Of a stretch of 64,000 bases of DNA, positions 11,401 through 22,816 are shown in pieces; the first letter of the stretch is position 1; each line of letters begins with the position of its first letter. Source of the DNA: Helicostylum pulchrum (lineage: Eukaryota; Mucoromycota; Mucoromycetes; Mucorales; Mucoraceae); NCBI GenBank assembly GCA_025677825.1, contig JAIXMO010000016.1, positions 372,001 through 436,000 on the forward strand, in the 5' to 3' direction. Under the pieces are notes generated by a model. That model did not search any database. It saw only the letters and a program-made list of their open reading frames with translations, and was not told the DNA's origin. The translations under genes and the position numbers were made by a program.

Positions 11401-12163
11401 CTGGAAGTTTGAATCAAATCAAACTTTACTATGGCTTTTCCTTCGTCAGCGTTAATTCTGCACAAGATTGTATTGTCTCCTCTCTCGAAAGAGTGATTGT
11501 AAAATATGGATTCAATATCCGAGAAAAATAAAAGTCTATCTTGGTGATCTTCATTTGATATCAAACCTGATTGAACAAAAAGTGGTCGAATAATATCTTC
11601 TCTAATTTCCTTTTCCCATTCAGAAGGAACAATAAATGCGTAGTGATATAAATCAAGGCTTTCTGTTTTTGCGTCTATTTCGTCTATGGTATATTCTAGT
11701 GCAAGTGGTAAATAATCAGAAACTGCCTTCATCAAAAATGTATCCTCTTCATCCCACGTTTCCTTGTCCTTTTTAAACAAGGCATACAGCTTATCGTAAA
11801 AATTCGTAATCACTATGGTATCTTCGTCTTCTTTATCATCGTTGCAATCGATATCTCTAACGTTTCCTGTTTGCTTATCATAGGAGATAGAAGAACCGAA
11901 GCTATAGATCCATGAATATGTATATGTTACGTCCAGCTATGTCGTTTTTAAATTGCTATTTACTTACTCTGTTTTATCAACAAAAGAATTATCAAAACGT
12001 CTGCTGGAAGTAGACAAAATACTCGTTGCGACATAGTCTTTTCCCGTATCTAAGCAAAAACAATAAAAAAGAAATCTTAATAAATATATAGTTATTTATC
12101 GTACATATATTTACGCATAACTACGCAATAGGCGTATTGATGAAGGTCATGTACTCCTTCCAT
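8477..12163 (-). CDS. Hsp70/HSPA12-like protein with degenerate nucleotide loops, copy B
   Basis: Nine exons: 12163-12115, 12049-11968, 11901-11157, 11100-10608, 10554-10455, 10397-10335, 10275-9516, 9447-8814, 8751-8477. They join in frame to 1,066 aa. Introns have GT..AG ends and several show CTAAC branch sites. The N-terminus (YCVVMHTGKDYVATS) aligns with the Hsp70 phosphate-1 loop but has His17 instead of Asp. SSISYDKQTGNV and then FIVPSEWEKEIREDIIRPLF with RLLFFSDIES match the HSPA12-type P-x-x-W...EPEAA region. NADEGKAIVKFDLIQ sits where DxGGGT is expected. The last ~500 residues match nothing I recognise. The actin-like ATPase fold is inferred; ATPase activity is doubtful. Copy C is very similar throughout, including flanks. 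Confidence 0.75.
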
Positions 12164-12590
12164 ATTCATATGCGTTTTTATTAACGTTTATTTAAACTGA
12201 AAAAGAAAAAGTGAAAAGCTAAGAAAATAAACATTTTTTTTTCTCATAAATAGTAGAAACAAACCAGTGCCACTTGTGTTACAAACCGTCAAAAGTCGGG
12301 AATCATCCGAAGTAAATACAAACAAGAGTTGCGTCTGAGCCCTCGTTTACATGTATATGGAAGACTCAGCTAATAAACAAAACACCTTCCATTGTATAAT
12401 ATAAAATGTTATAATTTTTATAAAAACAAAAGGGAGAACCTCACACTCCGTAGGAGTAAGTACTATTGTTTAGGTAGGTATTCTTATAGTACACTCTTTT
12501 CTGAATAATTTTGTACACTCACGCGAAAGGGAAGAAAGATAGAATATCTAGACCATTAACGACATTGGATTTACGCTTGGTTGAAAACTA
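12164..12590. repeat. Duplicated noncoding upstream block of copy B
   Basis: Matches 593-1,040 upstream of copy A and parts of 23,290-23,495 upstream of copy C. Examples are CCAGTGCCACTTGTGTTACA and GCCCTCGTTTACATGTATATGG. It contains no open frame and probably carries the promoter of copy B. Similarity fades near 12,590. Confidence 0.7.
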
Positions 12591-13736
12591 TAAACATCCG
12601 CTGGTCTTGAAGAAAATGTCAAGGACATTTTTATATTCATGTAATTAATATTTCTTCATAATATGAAAAAAAAAAACCGAAAGCCTACTTTTCTCTGTTT
12701 GTAGTTTAAAAGATCCACGATCGAAAACCCCTTTATATTCAATGAAGAAAGGATTCAGATGTTCTAAAAAAAAAAAGATTATATCATTAAATTTTGGAGG
12801 AGGAAGATATTCTCACTATCAAAATCCTATTTGTTCAAATAACGGGCTTCGAGGCTGCAGTATCAATTATGGCAATGAAAGACAAAAAGAGCGTTTACGT
12901 TGTTGAAGATGCTTGCTAAAATTCCGTTTCCGCGACAAATAAGACGGTATCAATGATTCGGTGGAAAGCTTTATCTTTGTTGCAGGTAACAACATCAGTT
13001 TCGTGTCGACATTATTCAGCATCCGCCGTAGTGCACACACCAACAACTAAAGATTATTTTTCAAATGTATTTGTGTACTTGTTGTTACAACATATGAGCG
13101 TAGGGAGAGTATTTATCCTGGTTTTTTTTTTTTTTTTTTTGTATAATTCAAAATAAGCGAAAAGGATTAAATAGCCACTGTGATGGGGTTTATGTAATTT
13201 TAATTGGGTAGAAGATGCATGCGTTTTGCTACGGGACCAATAAACGGCATCAAAAAAAGACATTTTCAAAATGCTTGTGCAACAATTACACAAAAAAGTA
13301 TCTACATATTTGATCATGAGTATGAAAACTGACAAAAATACCATTGTAAACGTGCAAAGATGTTTTATTGGACCAATAAAAAAGCGTGAACTAATCGAGG
13401 TGTTGGGTTGTAGAAACTGGTATATTTTTTTTTCGTCGATCGTAAAGCATGGTTATACAGCACAGACCCTTTTTTTTTTTTTTGTTCTCACCTACGGTTT
13501 TATTGCAGTATAATCAAGGCCAATGGTTTAAAACACATGATTTCATTGTATCATGTGTTTGATTCAAGTTGGGGGGTTTTATCGTATAAATTTACGCTTT
13601 AAAAGGAGGAGGGAGGAGAATTTTATTTTATTTTCCATAAACACAACTTTTCTTTTTTTCTTTCTTTCCTGCCCAAGCAAAAAAAAAAAGCGACATTACG
13701 AAATAAAAAAAAAGTTTGCTAATTAACAAGAAAGAA
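12591..13736. other. Intergenic, no gene recognised
   Basis: Frames here are short and motif-free, and some cross long T-runs. A perfect 11-bp hairpin at 13,531-13,560 is listed separately. The final ~150 bp hold a C/T-rich leader directly before the glycosyltransferase start. Confidence 0.55.
13531..13560. promoter_or_regulatory. Perfect 11-bp inverted repeat upstream of the glycosyltransferase
   Basis: AAACACATGAT (13,531-13,541) and ATCATGTGTTT (13,550-13,560) are exact reverse complements separated by 8 nt, 177 bp before the glycosyltransferase start. It could be a dimeric factor site or a stem-loop. Function is unknown. Confidence 0.4.
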
Positions 13737-15002
13737 ATGCGTATTGCTATTATTACAGAAAACTTTTTACCCAAAGTAGACGGGGTAACACGTACTTTAG
13801 CCCGGTTACTGGAACATTTACAATTGACTTCCCATCAAGTTTTACTGTTAGGACCTGAAACGCGGCTAAAAAGATACGCAGGCGCACAACTGATTGGGAC
13901 ATTTGGCGTACCGTTTTTCGCGTACCCGGAATTAAAGCTGAATTTCTGGCGCCCACAGTTTACACAAGAGCTGGTGGAATTCCAACCCGACGTGATTCAT
14001 CTAGTGGATCCAGTATTTTTAGGAGCAGTAGGGCTTGCTGTGATTCGATACTATTTACCAAGGACAGCGATCGTCTCTTCCTATCACACGAATTTAGCAG
14101 TGTACTGCGACCACTTTGGGTACGGGTTTTTAACGTCCTTGATGTGGCGATGGAACCTGTTCTGCCACTCGTTTAGTCACACGATTGCGTGTCCTTCGCC
14201 GTCCACGTTGTCTATTTTGCACGAGCACGGGTTCCAGAATATCAATGTATGGCCTCGCGGTGTAGATATTTCGTTATTTTCGTCCGCTCAAAGATCCGAC
14301 AATCTTCGTTCACGGTGGGCAGATCTCTCCGATTCAAATAAATCCATCATCTTGTATGTCGGTCGAGTTTCTTACGAAAAGAATATTAAGTTGGTCATTG
14401 AAGCCTACCGAGCTATGGACCATACGCACTGTCATTTGGTCATTGTAGGCCACGGCCCCGCCTTTGACGAAATTCAATCGTTGTGCTCAAGTAAGTGTAT
14501 TCCAGTGACGTTTACGGGGTATTTACAAGGCGAGGATCTGTCACAGGCGTATGCGTCTGCAGATATATTTGCATTTCCGTCAACAACTGAAACGTTTGGA
14601 CAGGTGGTGTTGGAGGCGATGGCGTCGGGGTTGCCAGTGGTAGGAGTAGAGGCTGAAGGCGTCAAGGATTTGGTTTGTCATCAACGCACAGGGTTGTTGT
14701 TGGACGTAGTGGGGTTATCGGTAGACGAACAAATTATTGCCTATCGTGAATTATTAGTACGGCTGGTGACACATAAAAATGTGTGTGACGAGATGGGTCA
14801 AGAGGCAATGAGGAAAGCGAAAAGATATACTTGGTATGAGGCCATGCATTGTATGGTTAAAATATATCAGCGAGCGGCTGGGTACGTTGAAGAAGAAGAA
14901 ATTGATTCGATTAAGGTGGTAGAAGATGGTGAAGATAGTGGTGTAGAAGAAGATTATGTACCTGAAACTATTTATTTAAAGAATAAAATCGATTGGGTGT
15001 AA
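13737..15002 (+). CDS. Family GT4 glycosyltransferase (SqdX/MgtA-like)
   Basis: A single-exon gene of 421 aa. It has the GT-B layout: an N-terminal domain starting MRIAIITENFLPKVDGVTRT, a donor-side domain with GRVSYEKN, and the retaining GT4 signature ETFGQVVLEAMASGLPVVG with the E-x7-E pair. The closest characterised relatives by motif are the sulfoquinovosyltransferase (SqdX) and GDP-mannose-dependent MgtA types; the acceptor in this fungus is unknown. A frame extends to 13,716, but ATG 13737 opens exactly at the family's usual N-terminus. No signal peptide or membrane segment is apparent. The acidic C-terminal tail is not part of the catalytic fold. Intron absence is unlike most neighbours. 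Confidence 0.88.
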   Translation: MRIAIITENFLPKVDGVTRTLARLLEHLQLTSHQVLLLGPETRLKRYAGAQLIGTFGVPFFAYPELKLNFWRPQFTQELVEFQPDVIHLVDPVFLGAVGLAVIRYYLPRTAIVSSYHTNLAVYCDHFGYGFLTSLMWRWNLFCHSFSHTIACPSPSTLSILHEHGFQNINVWPRGVDISLFSSAQRSDNLRSRWADLSDSNKSIILYVGRVSYEKNIKLVIEAYRAMDHTHCHLVIVGHGPAFDEIQSLCSSKCIPVTFTGYLQGEDLSQAYASADIFAFPSTTETFGQVVLEAMASGLPVVGVEAEGVKDLVCHQRTGLLLDVVGLSVDEQIIAYRELLVRLVTHKNVCDEMGQEAMRKAKRYTWYEAMHCMVKIYQRAAGYVEEEEIDSIKVVEDGEDSGVEEDYVPETIYLKNKIDWV

Positions 15003-15923
15003 AAGTAAAAAAAGACCCTGTTCTCACCTTTTTTTATATAAAAAAGAAAGAAGCTAAAATAGTTGAATCTCCGTGCTTGCTTTTAAAAAAAAAAATATTA
15101 TTGTTGTTGTGCAAATGTTTATTTTGTTTAAAAAAGGGAGTAAAGAATTAAATAAGCCTCTGGATTCTTTTTTAAGATTTTGTATTAAACTGAATAAATA
15201 ACATAAATGGAGTTCCGGAAAATTGTGATTTGTTTGCTGTTTGGCGTGTGAAAGTTTTTTTTATTTTTTTTTCGTTTAATAAAAAATGTAATAGCGCGGA
15301 AACCTAAAATCAGCCTTTTTATTATTTTGATTATGCAATGAAAGAGGAGAGAGGAGAGTGGTTATTTTATCATTGTTTTCTGTTGATTTTTGTCGATCCT
15401 TTCTTTTTCTTTTTTTCCTGTCTTGCGTATTTAAATTACTTGAATGTTTTTTTTTTGTAGTAAAAAATAAAACCGATTATCAAGAAGAAAAAACTCAATC
15501 TGGGTAACAAAATTAAAAAAGTTTAAATAGAAATACGGGTTTGAGCCTTTTACTAGCTTTTTTTTAGCTGAATTCTAATATTGAAAGAAGGAAAAGAAAA
15601 ATGTTGACATTTATTTTAAGAAGGACACATAAATTTCCCAGCTCACATAAAAAAAAAGTAACTAAAAAGAGTAAATAAATTTGGGAGTTTAGTAATGAAA
15701 CACATTGACCTACTTTGTACTTTTTTTCGTAAATAGAAATAATTATTATAAAAAAAAAAAAAACTTAATTTCTTCTCTTGTTCCGTCTGTCTCTTTTTTT
15801 TTTTTTTTTTTCTTTTTTTTTCTTCTTTTCTTTTTTTTTTTTCTCTTTTTTTTTGCAGCTTCTTTTGTTTTACGCTTGCTCTTTTTTTTCCTTGTATTAA
15901 AAAATTGATGTAAAAGAAAAATT
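15003..15923. other. Intergenic, no gene recognised; pyrimidine tract
   Basis: AT-rich sequence with a long T-rich pyrimidine tract at about 15,792-15,855, shortly before the FYR-domain gene. Proteins read across the tract are artefacts of poly-Phe or poly-Lys coding. Confidence 0.6.
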
Positions 15924-17052
15924 ATGTCAACAATAAAAAAAGACAACAAATCAATCAAAGGTTTGTTATAATATATAAAAGTTTAAAAAGTAAAAATGTT
16001 GAGATTTCTTACAACAAAAATCCTATACAGTTAAAGTATTTTATACACTTCGTGGTTCAAAGTCTACTCGATTGACTACATTTATTATAAACGATGAAGA
16101 AAATGATTTATCCATAAAACCTATTTCATTAAAAACTTGTTTGTGGTCAATTTGTTCTTCAAGGTAATAGTCGTAAAAAAAAAACTTTTTTGAAAAAAAA
16201 AAAAAAAAGGATTTTTTTTTTTTTTCTTCTTTTTAGTTCCAACTGATACACGTGATATGCAACCTTACTTACTCTGTTGTTTAGTCCGGATATGATTTGT
16301 AGAGATCACGATTTATCTATTTATACTGCTAATTTTCATGAATCAGGACTTGGTCCTAGTAAAAAACGCGACTCTCTTATATGGGAAGGACATGGTTTAT
16401 TAAGCTGGATTATGGACCAGTCAAAGCAAGAAATCCAAATTTATGGAAAATCTGTTGATGATATATCGATTGATATTTACATTGAACTCCAACCCGTAAG
16501 TAAAAAAAAGAAAAAGAAAAAGAAAACAAAAACTCTAATACTAACTCTTCTTTACACAGACCATGAGGTGGATTAAAGATGACTACTTTAACGCTTTGAG
16601 AAATAAGTCGTTTGAACAGTTCAAGAGCTCAATACAAACACCACTTCACCCTATATGCAATTGCTATAGTACAGAAGAGGCTGCATACCCATCAAGACAA
16701 ATAGCTTCCCCTTCTTCAAACCACAAAGAAACTGAATTCGATCGTTATTTACGGCAAAGGGTACAACAACCAGACTCAAATTCTAGCCCTCCAACGCCCT
16801 CTTCTTCTTCCTCTCGAGTAGCTAGCGCCAATGTACCTGTATTTCGACCCGAACCAATATTTCCAACTTCTACTAATACCACTATAAATAATAACAATAA
16901 CAATAATGAATATAACAAACGTACGCCTCCTCCTCCGCCTCCACCTCCTTCGTTTTATAAACAACAACAGGAAGTAGTTGTACATCATGGTGATTTAACT
17001 TTACCTGTTCCTTCTTCTATGTCTTACACACCGCAACTACAACCACTACCTC

Positions 17053-17096
<44 letters not shown>

Positions 17097-18301
17097 AAAG
17101 ATATTAGACGATCTGCTTTCACTATTGCTTCTTTATCTGAATCAAAAGAACAACAACAACAACAACGCTATTTACCACCTTCTACTTCAAATTCTTCCAC
17201 TTCTTCTTCTTCTCCACCATCGAATTATAAATTAGATGATAGTCATATTCCTGTAATTTATACGCCAAGCAATAAAAAAAGAAAGAAGAATCCTATTATT
17301 ATGCCTGCTGCTGCTTCTTCAACGAATGCGACAACAACAATTGAAAATCATGCATCTGGGTCGAGAACAATGTATCAAAAACCTACGTCACAACAACCTC
17401 AACAACAACATTTACAACAACAACAACAAAATATGCAGCAGCAAGTAAATACGGTTGTACGTACTTATTATGAAGTGGATAGAGATAATCAAGGCGCGTA
17501 TATATTACCGGTGGAAATTGACTCTTGGACCGTCGTTGATCTCGGTACCGTCATTTATGAACGACCAGCGTATCATAACCAACGATACATTTATCCTGCC
17601 AATTACACAGTGAGAAAGTAAATATCAACTCTTTTTTTTTTTTACTAATGTGACAACAACAAAAAAAGACTAATAAATATACATTATAGATGGTACAGAA
17701 GTATGGTGGATCCTAAAAGTGACACACAATATACATGTCGTATTTTAGAAAATGGAAGGGAACCTAAATTTGAAGTAACAGCTGATGATTGTCCAATGAC
17801 GTATTCTGGACCGACACCTACAACAGTTTGGACTATTATAGTCAGGTATTTCATCATGTTTTCTTTTTTTTCGTGCAACTTGTGTATATTTACTCCTTTG
17901 TTAAAAATAGACGGGCTTTTGCTATACGTAATCAAGAATATGGTCATAATCCAGTTGGACCTGATTTCTTTGGGTTACGTAAAAACACAATTGCTAAAAT
18001 GATTCAAGACTTACCAAACGCATCTAAATGCTCTCAGTATGTTTGGCAAACATTTGAACCTGCAAGATTTAATAAACCAGGCAGAAACCGACGAAGAGCT
18101 GATTCCACTTTACCTGGTTCACTTCTTGGCGGTGTCAATTATGGGTTAACTAGCAGCAGGTTAATACACAATACAAATTTAACTTCCACGCAGCATTCGT
18201 ATAGAGCCAATAGTAGTCAGTCCTCTCCTTCTTCTCCTACCACTACAAATGAAGATGAATCTCCTCATAATCATCGTCCAAGTATTGCTGAAACTGCTTA
18301 A
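15924..18301 (+). CDS. FYR (FYRN/FYRC) domain nuclear protein with poly-Q tract
   Basis: Six exons: 15924-15960, 16031-16163, 16285-16495, 16560-17617, 17690-17845, 17911-18301. They join in frame to 661 aa. The N-terminal ~165 residues form an unassigned globular region (VKVFYTLRGSKSTRLTTF, SPDMICRDHDLSIYTANF). A low-complexity middle follows, with Ser, Asn, Pro and a CAA-encoded poly-Q run near 17,055-17,096. The FYRN part is WTVVDLGTVIYERPAYHNQR then YIYPANYTVRKWYRS. The FYRC part continues through RRAFAIRNQEYGHNPVG and DFFGLRKNTIAKMI. FYR domains occur in chromatin regulators such as MLL/COMPASS-type and TBRG1 proteins, so a nuclear, transcription-linked role is inferred. Exon 1 uses a weaker donor (GTTTGT) and is the least certain part. 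Confidence 0.85.
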
Positions 18302-18970
18302 AAAATAAATATTCAGTATATGCCCTTTTCTCTCTCTCTCTTTTTATGTTTTCTTCTACTTTTTCTACCTGTTCTATTATATGTACACACACACACAAAC
18401 ACAAACAAACAAAACATTATAACACATATTTATCTTATTAAAATCGTCCCTAATGTCACACTTTATAAAAAAAAAAAACTCATTTTAATGTCAACAAGAT
18501 TGCATTGGGAGGGAAAAACTTTTTCCTTTTTTCTCTCCCCCAAAAAAAACAAACAAAATATATTGTAAATGTGTATCACGCTATAAGCTCTAAAATGGAC
18601 AAATTAAAATTACACCGAGTAACCGCATAAATACCAGCCTAGAATCCTTTTTTATTTTTCGTTTTTTCGCTTTTTTTTGTCTGAATCGTAAATACCGAGT
18701 TGTCGGATTCTTACAGCAAATTGAAGCAGTTTTAAAAAAAAAACTTCTACAATTGATTGATGTGACACAACAGGAGATGAAGGTGGCGAAAAAAAAAACA
18801 AAAAAAATCTCGAGAATTTTATTCTTTTTTTTTTCTTCATCTCTTTTTTTTTCAACCAAAAAAAAAAAACGTTACATTAAGACAATGGGATCGCATGGTA
18901 ACGAAGTAATACTAGGGTTGATAAAAATTATACAGTATTATATAGTAACACGATTTATATAGAGTGGATA
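18302..18970. other. Intergenic, low complexity
   Basis: Contains CT-rich and CA-rich stretches (18,330-18,410) and many A/T runs. Frames on both strands here are lysine/phenylalanine-rich artefacts. No gene supported. Confidence 0.55.
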
Positions 18971-19225
18971 ATGTGTGATGCAATAGAACAAATCACGATA
19001 GATTATAATTGTGAAAGACGACCTTGGATGACAATTACGCTTGTAGTAACTATTTTATTGTTCATTATCATACGAAAACAGGTACCACAAAAAAAAAATT
19101 TCGAAGCAAAAAAAAAAAAAAGAGCAGTACTAATTTATTTATTTTTTAAAAAAATGCAGGAATATGTTGTACCGCCTAAACCAATATTAGACGAAGAAGA
19201 AGAACTGATGGCAACAGAGTTTTAA
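18971..19225 (+). CDS. Small single-pass membrane protein (58 aa), hypothetical
   Basis: Two exons, 18971-19081 and 19160-19225, with a canonical 78-nt intron (CAG|GTACCA ... TGCAG|GAA). Residues about 19-34 (WMTITLVVTILLFIII) form a membrane helix, with an acidic, proline-containing tail after it (VPPKPILDEEEELMATEF). Without splicing the frame also stays open to 84 aa with a Lys-rich insert, so the intron is a judgement based on its good splice sites. I do not recognise the family. Small tail-type proteins of this kind occur in the ER, mitochondria and elsewhere. Confidence 0.5.
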   Translation: MCDAIEQITIDYNCERRPWMTITLVVTILLFIIIRKQVPQKKNFEAKKKKRAVLIYLFFKKMQEYVVPPKPILDEEEELMATEF

Positions 19226-19438
19226 ATCTTTTTTTTTTTTTGACAGCTCCCTACAAAATTATCGATTTTTTTTTTTTTTGGTTTCCATGGATACTTTTTT
19301 TTTATTTTAGGGGGGTAGAAAGGAGTTAATTATATAATTATTTTTGAAGAACCGAAATTTGTTGTATAAAAATAACTTTTTTTAAAAAACTTTTTTTCTT
19401 TCACATCTTTTTCTTTTTTTTTTAATTACATTAAAAAC

Positions 19439-20926
19439 ATGTTTAGTGATATTAAAAGTAAATTAAAACGCACAGGATCCAACACCTCACAAAAATCGTA
19501 CAGTTTAGGCACCAGTAACTCTTCTCCTGTACTTTCCAACGCACGAGAAAACTCTATACGTAAACGAACCAGCAGCGTGCTCTCCAAACTCACCACCCGC
19601 ACATCGATGCAAAGCATGGACGTCGGTACCAACAGTTCTACTACCACCAGCTCCAGCAGTGGACCAGGGACACCGCCGCCGCCTCAACAGAGGTACGGAC
19701 GGTTTGCGTCCAACGCCAGCTTACCAATGTACTACAACCACGATCATTTGAAACCAGGCAATAATGCCGAACTTTTATCTTACGACAAGACACTCACCAT
19801 GTACCTGGACAACGCTAAACGTACCAACGACCCTTCAATCCAGTGCGAACTAGCCACCTACCTCTTCGAATCTTCAAAGCCTCTAGCTGAAAAAGAAAGG
19901 AAACCCTACGTCGCTGAAGCGACCAAAATATTAAAGACTTTAGCTCTCCGAGGACATGCCGAATCTCAGTATTATCTTGCAAACATGTACGCTTCTAAAC
20001 CCGATTTTAGTAATGCGTTTCCATTATTTGTTCAAGCTGCTAAACATCAACATCCTGACGCTGCTTACAGGTATTGTTGTCAACTTCCCTCCTTTCTTAA
20101 ATATGCACTAATAAATTAGATAATTTAATTTAGAGCTGCGAAATGTTATGAAGATGGTTTAGGTTGTTTAAAAAATAAGTCGAAAGCAGTTCAATATTAC
20201 AAGTACTAAAAAAAAAATGATGATGATGATGATAAAATAATCGACTCATAAATTATTTATAGATTGGCGGCAACTTTAAATCATCCTGGTGCCATGTATA
20301 GATTAGGATTAGCAGATATTCACGGTAGTCTTGGCTTACAGCGCAATATCCGTGACGGAAACAAGTGGTTGAAGCGATCGGCCGTAGCAGCTACACCAGA
20401 GTACCCACACGCGCTGCACGAGCTGGGCTTGCTCCATGAACGCGGATTATCAGACATCATCTTTAAAGACGTGCGGTACTCTGTACAGCTGTACGCACAA
20501 GCGTCAGATTTGGGCTACGCGCCGTCGGCCTACAGGCTGGGCGAGTGCTTCGAGTACAGCTACCTAGGGTGCCAGAAAGATGCGTGTACGTCCATCTACT
20601 ATTATACCATTGCTGCGCGGCAAGGGAATGCAGACGCGTGCTTTGCCTTGTCCGCATGGTACTTGGGTGAAGGCGAAGACAGCCAAGAAAAAGCGTTTTA
20701 TTGGGCTCGCGTGGCGGCTCAAAAAGGGCTAGCAAAAGCTCAGTTTGCTATGGGGTACTTTGCTGAGGTCGGAATAGGTAGATCGCAAAATATCAAAGAT
20801 GCAATGGCGTGGTACCAGAAGGCTGCGGCGCAAGGCGATCTGCAGGCTCAAAAGAGAATAGCCGCGTCTAATGAACTTAATTTATCAATACCATCTTCTA
20901 ATCTTGTTGTGGGAGAAGCAAGATAA
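19439..20926 (+). CDS. Sel1-repeat protein, Skt5/Chs4-like chitin synthase activator
   Basis: Three exons, 19439-20070, 20134-20202 and 20263-20926, join in frame to 454 aa. The first ~110 residues are Ser/Thr-rich and disordered. From about residue 118 the protein is built of Sel1-like repeats (for example ALRGHAESQYYLANMYASKP, and RQGNADACFALSAWYLGEGE). Order and spacing resemble yeast Skt5/Chs4, which activates and localises chitin synthase III. No C-terminal CaaX box is present: it ends NLVVGEAR, unlike prenylated yeast Chs4. The role in cell-wall synthesis is inferred from the family. Confidence 0.85.
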
Positions 20927-22334
20927 AATAAAAAATTTTGTGTGTACATATTTTTTTTATTACTGTAACGTCATTTTTTTTTTTTTAGTGTGTAAATCAT
21001 TTTGTTTGTATAGTCTAATACGTCATGTGCGGTTTGGGAGAGATTACCTGACAACAGTTTTAAGTATTTTCTGAGTGAGAGAAACTTTTTTTTTTACTCG
21101 TGGGAACAAGAGAATTTTATAGTGCTGGTTTTTGGTTTGGGAATATTCATATCGTGATGTCCTAGAGAACAGTCTAAAAAAAAACTGACGCGATCTGAGA
21201 CTGAAAAATGGACGATCGATTGTTCTTTTTTAGGACATGATGTACATCAGTCTAATATGATGGGTACATCAGTATATATGGTCGATCGTATTCTTACGGT
21301 TGGGTATATTCTATCGACGGGCAAGTTTTATTGTTGAGCGTATATTCCATGATGGAGATATATAATCTATCGATGGGTATAGTCTATAATGGGGTATAGT
21401 CTATGATTGAGTATTTGTCTCTAATGGGGCATGATAGTGAAAACTTTGGCTACTGTCCACAGAATTTAGAATTCTTGCGTCTTTATACGCCAGTATCGCC
21501 TACAAAATCACGGTTAGTATACTCTAATCAAATACACAAAAAATAAATACCTGTAAGCATCTAAATGACTCTTGCTGTGAAACCCGTTTTTCGATACGGC
21601 GATAGGGGCTGATCGACCTTGACCGTCCCAAATGGAATTCACGATATTTTTTTATTTTTTTTGATGCGTTGATATCGCGCTGCCAAAGTATTTTACGTTC
21701 CAGATTACTATTGACAACTTTTTTTTTTTGTTTTTCGTTAGACTTGCATACCTATCTGTAATAAATATTAGTTTCAAACAGCTGCATTAAAAAAAAAAAC
21801 CTAAAATATACCTGGGGCCTTCTTTCTCTGCAGCCAGGTATTGTTTTTTTTTGGCGACGTGATAAGTCTGTGTATGATATACTAGCTACACCAACTAGTC
21901 TTTTCTTTCAAAGGACTTTAAAAACGGAACTGTGTAAAAAGTTCTCATACGAACTAACAAAAATGTTTTTCATGCCAAAGATGATTAACGAGACAAGTGG
22001 ACTTCTTGCAAACTTATCAGGTTTCCACTTCAGGATATATGTTTTCATACGTTAGTTTTAGTTGATCCGATTATTAAATGTTCATTTCTTTAAAACATAA
22101 TCTTACCTCTATGTTTGCTCCTTGGTCATCCCGGTAACCATTGAAGTTGAATATCGCATAAGTAAAGCTTTAAAAGCACAATAATAGACGAGATAGGTGT
22201 TCGAGAATATAACCCAAATGCACTTCAAGATTTTATTTTTTTTGCAGTTGGAATGTTGATTTCTAATTCTTTTGCATTAAATCTAATTTTTAGAAAATAT
22301 TTTTGACATACACAGCCTATTTACACACGTACCT
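20927..22334. other. Intergenic, no gene recognised
   Basis: Starts with a T-rich 3' region of the Skt5-like gene, then degenerate short repeats (listed separately at 21,289-21,430), then AT-rich sequence without a convincing frame. Its right end meets the duplicated block upstream of copy C. Confidence 0.55.
21289..21430. repeat. Degenerate short tandem repeat (GGGTATAGTCTAT-like)
   Basis: Variants of GGGTATAGTCTAT with ATCGATGGG or AATGGGG linkers recur about six times. The copies are imperfect and unevenly spaced, indicating an old array. Confidence 0.55.
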
Positions 22335-22816
22335 TTTATGAACGGCGGCTGCTCTAAGAGGAGCCGATAGAGGGGGGGAGGGGGTTACAATGACATGAGC
22401 ACTTTTTTATATATCGCGGCCTAACATGTCTAAAAGAAATTAGTTAAAAAAACAAATTTACTTGCACAAAGAAAGAGAAATAATTACCTAGTAAAGATTA
22501 AAAATAAAAAAACGGAAGAAGAAAGCAAATACAAGATATGATATAAAAAAAAGATAATAGACTTGATAAAAAGGGGAAAGTCACTTTACTGATGTGATAA
22601 GTTTAATCCTAAAAAAAACTATACTTATTTCATGCTAATTAGCTGTAACTTGTAAATAAATTTATAAATATATGTATATCTTTGAATGAGATGCTATTAT
22701 AAAAACAAAGGCAAATGATAATAAAAGATAGTTTTAAGTGAGCACAGGACTATGTAGTTGACAACTAGTTATTGAGGTCAACTGGGGTAGATCATATGTC
22801 GTTAACGGTCTAGATA
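22335..22816. repeat. Duplicated noncoding upstream block of copy C, distal part
   Basis: Inverted match to about 1,010-1,430 upstream of copy A, including ACATGTTAGGCCGCGATATA read on the minus strand and GTCACTTTACTGATGTGAT. It is separated from the rest of the flank by the Tc1/mariner remnant that starts at 22,817. Confidence 0.65.

Noticed and set aside
11813..11968. DFGSSIS in copy B as the Hsp70 phosphate-1 loop
   Set aside because: The Asp is not conserved in copies A (Glu) and C (Gly), and the upstream VVMHxGK segment aligns better with that loop.
13054..13344. Minus-strand frame of 96 codons upstream of the glycosyltransferase
   Set aside because: Ends in a poly-Lys artefact of a T-run; the rest matches nothing and no splice partner is evident.
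15705..15958. Open frames on both strands across the pyrimidine tract
   Set aside because: Poly-Phe and poly-Lys artefacts of the T-run.
16776..16988. Arg-rich minus-strand frame inside the FYR gene
   Set aside because: Reverse complement of the Pro/Ser-rich coding sequence.
18590..18962. Several overlapping short frames between the FYR gene and the small membrane protein
   Set aside because: All cross A/T runs on both strands and lack motifs.
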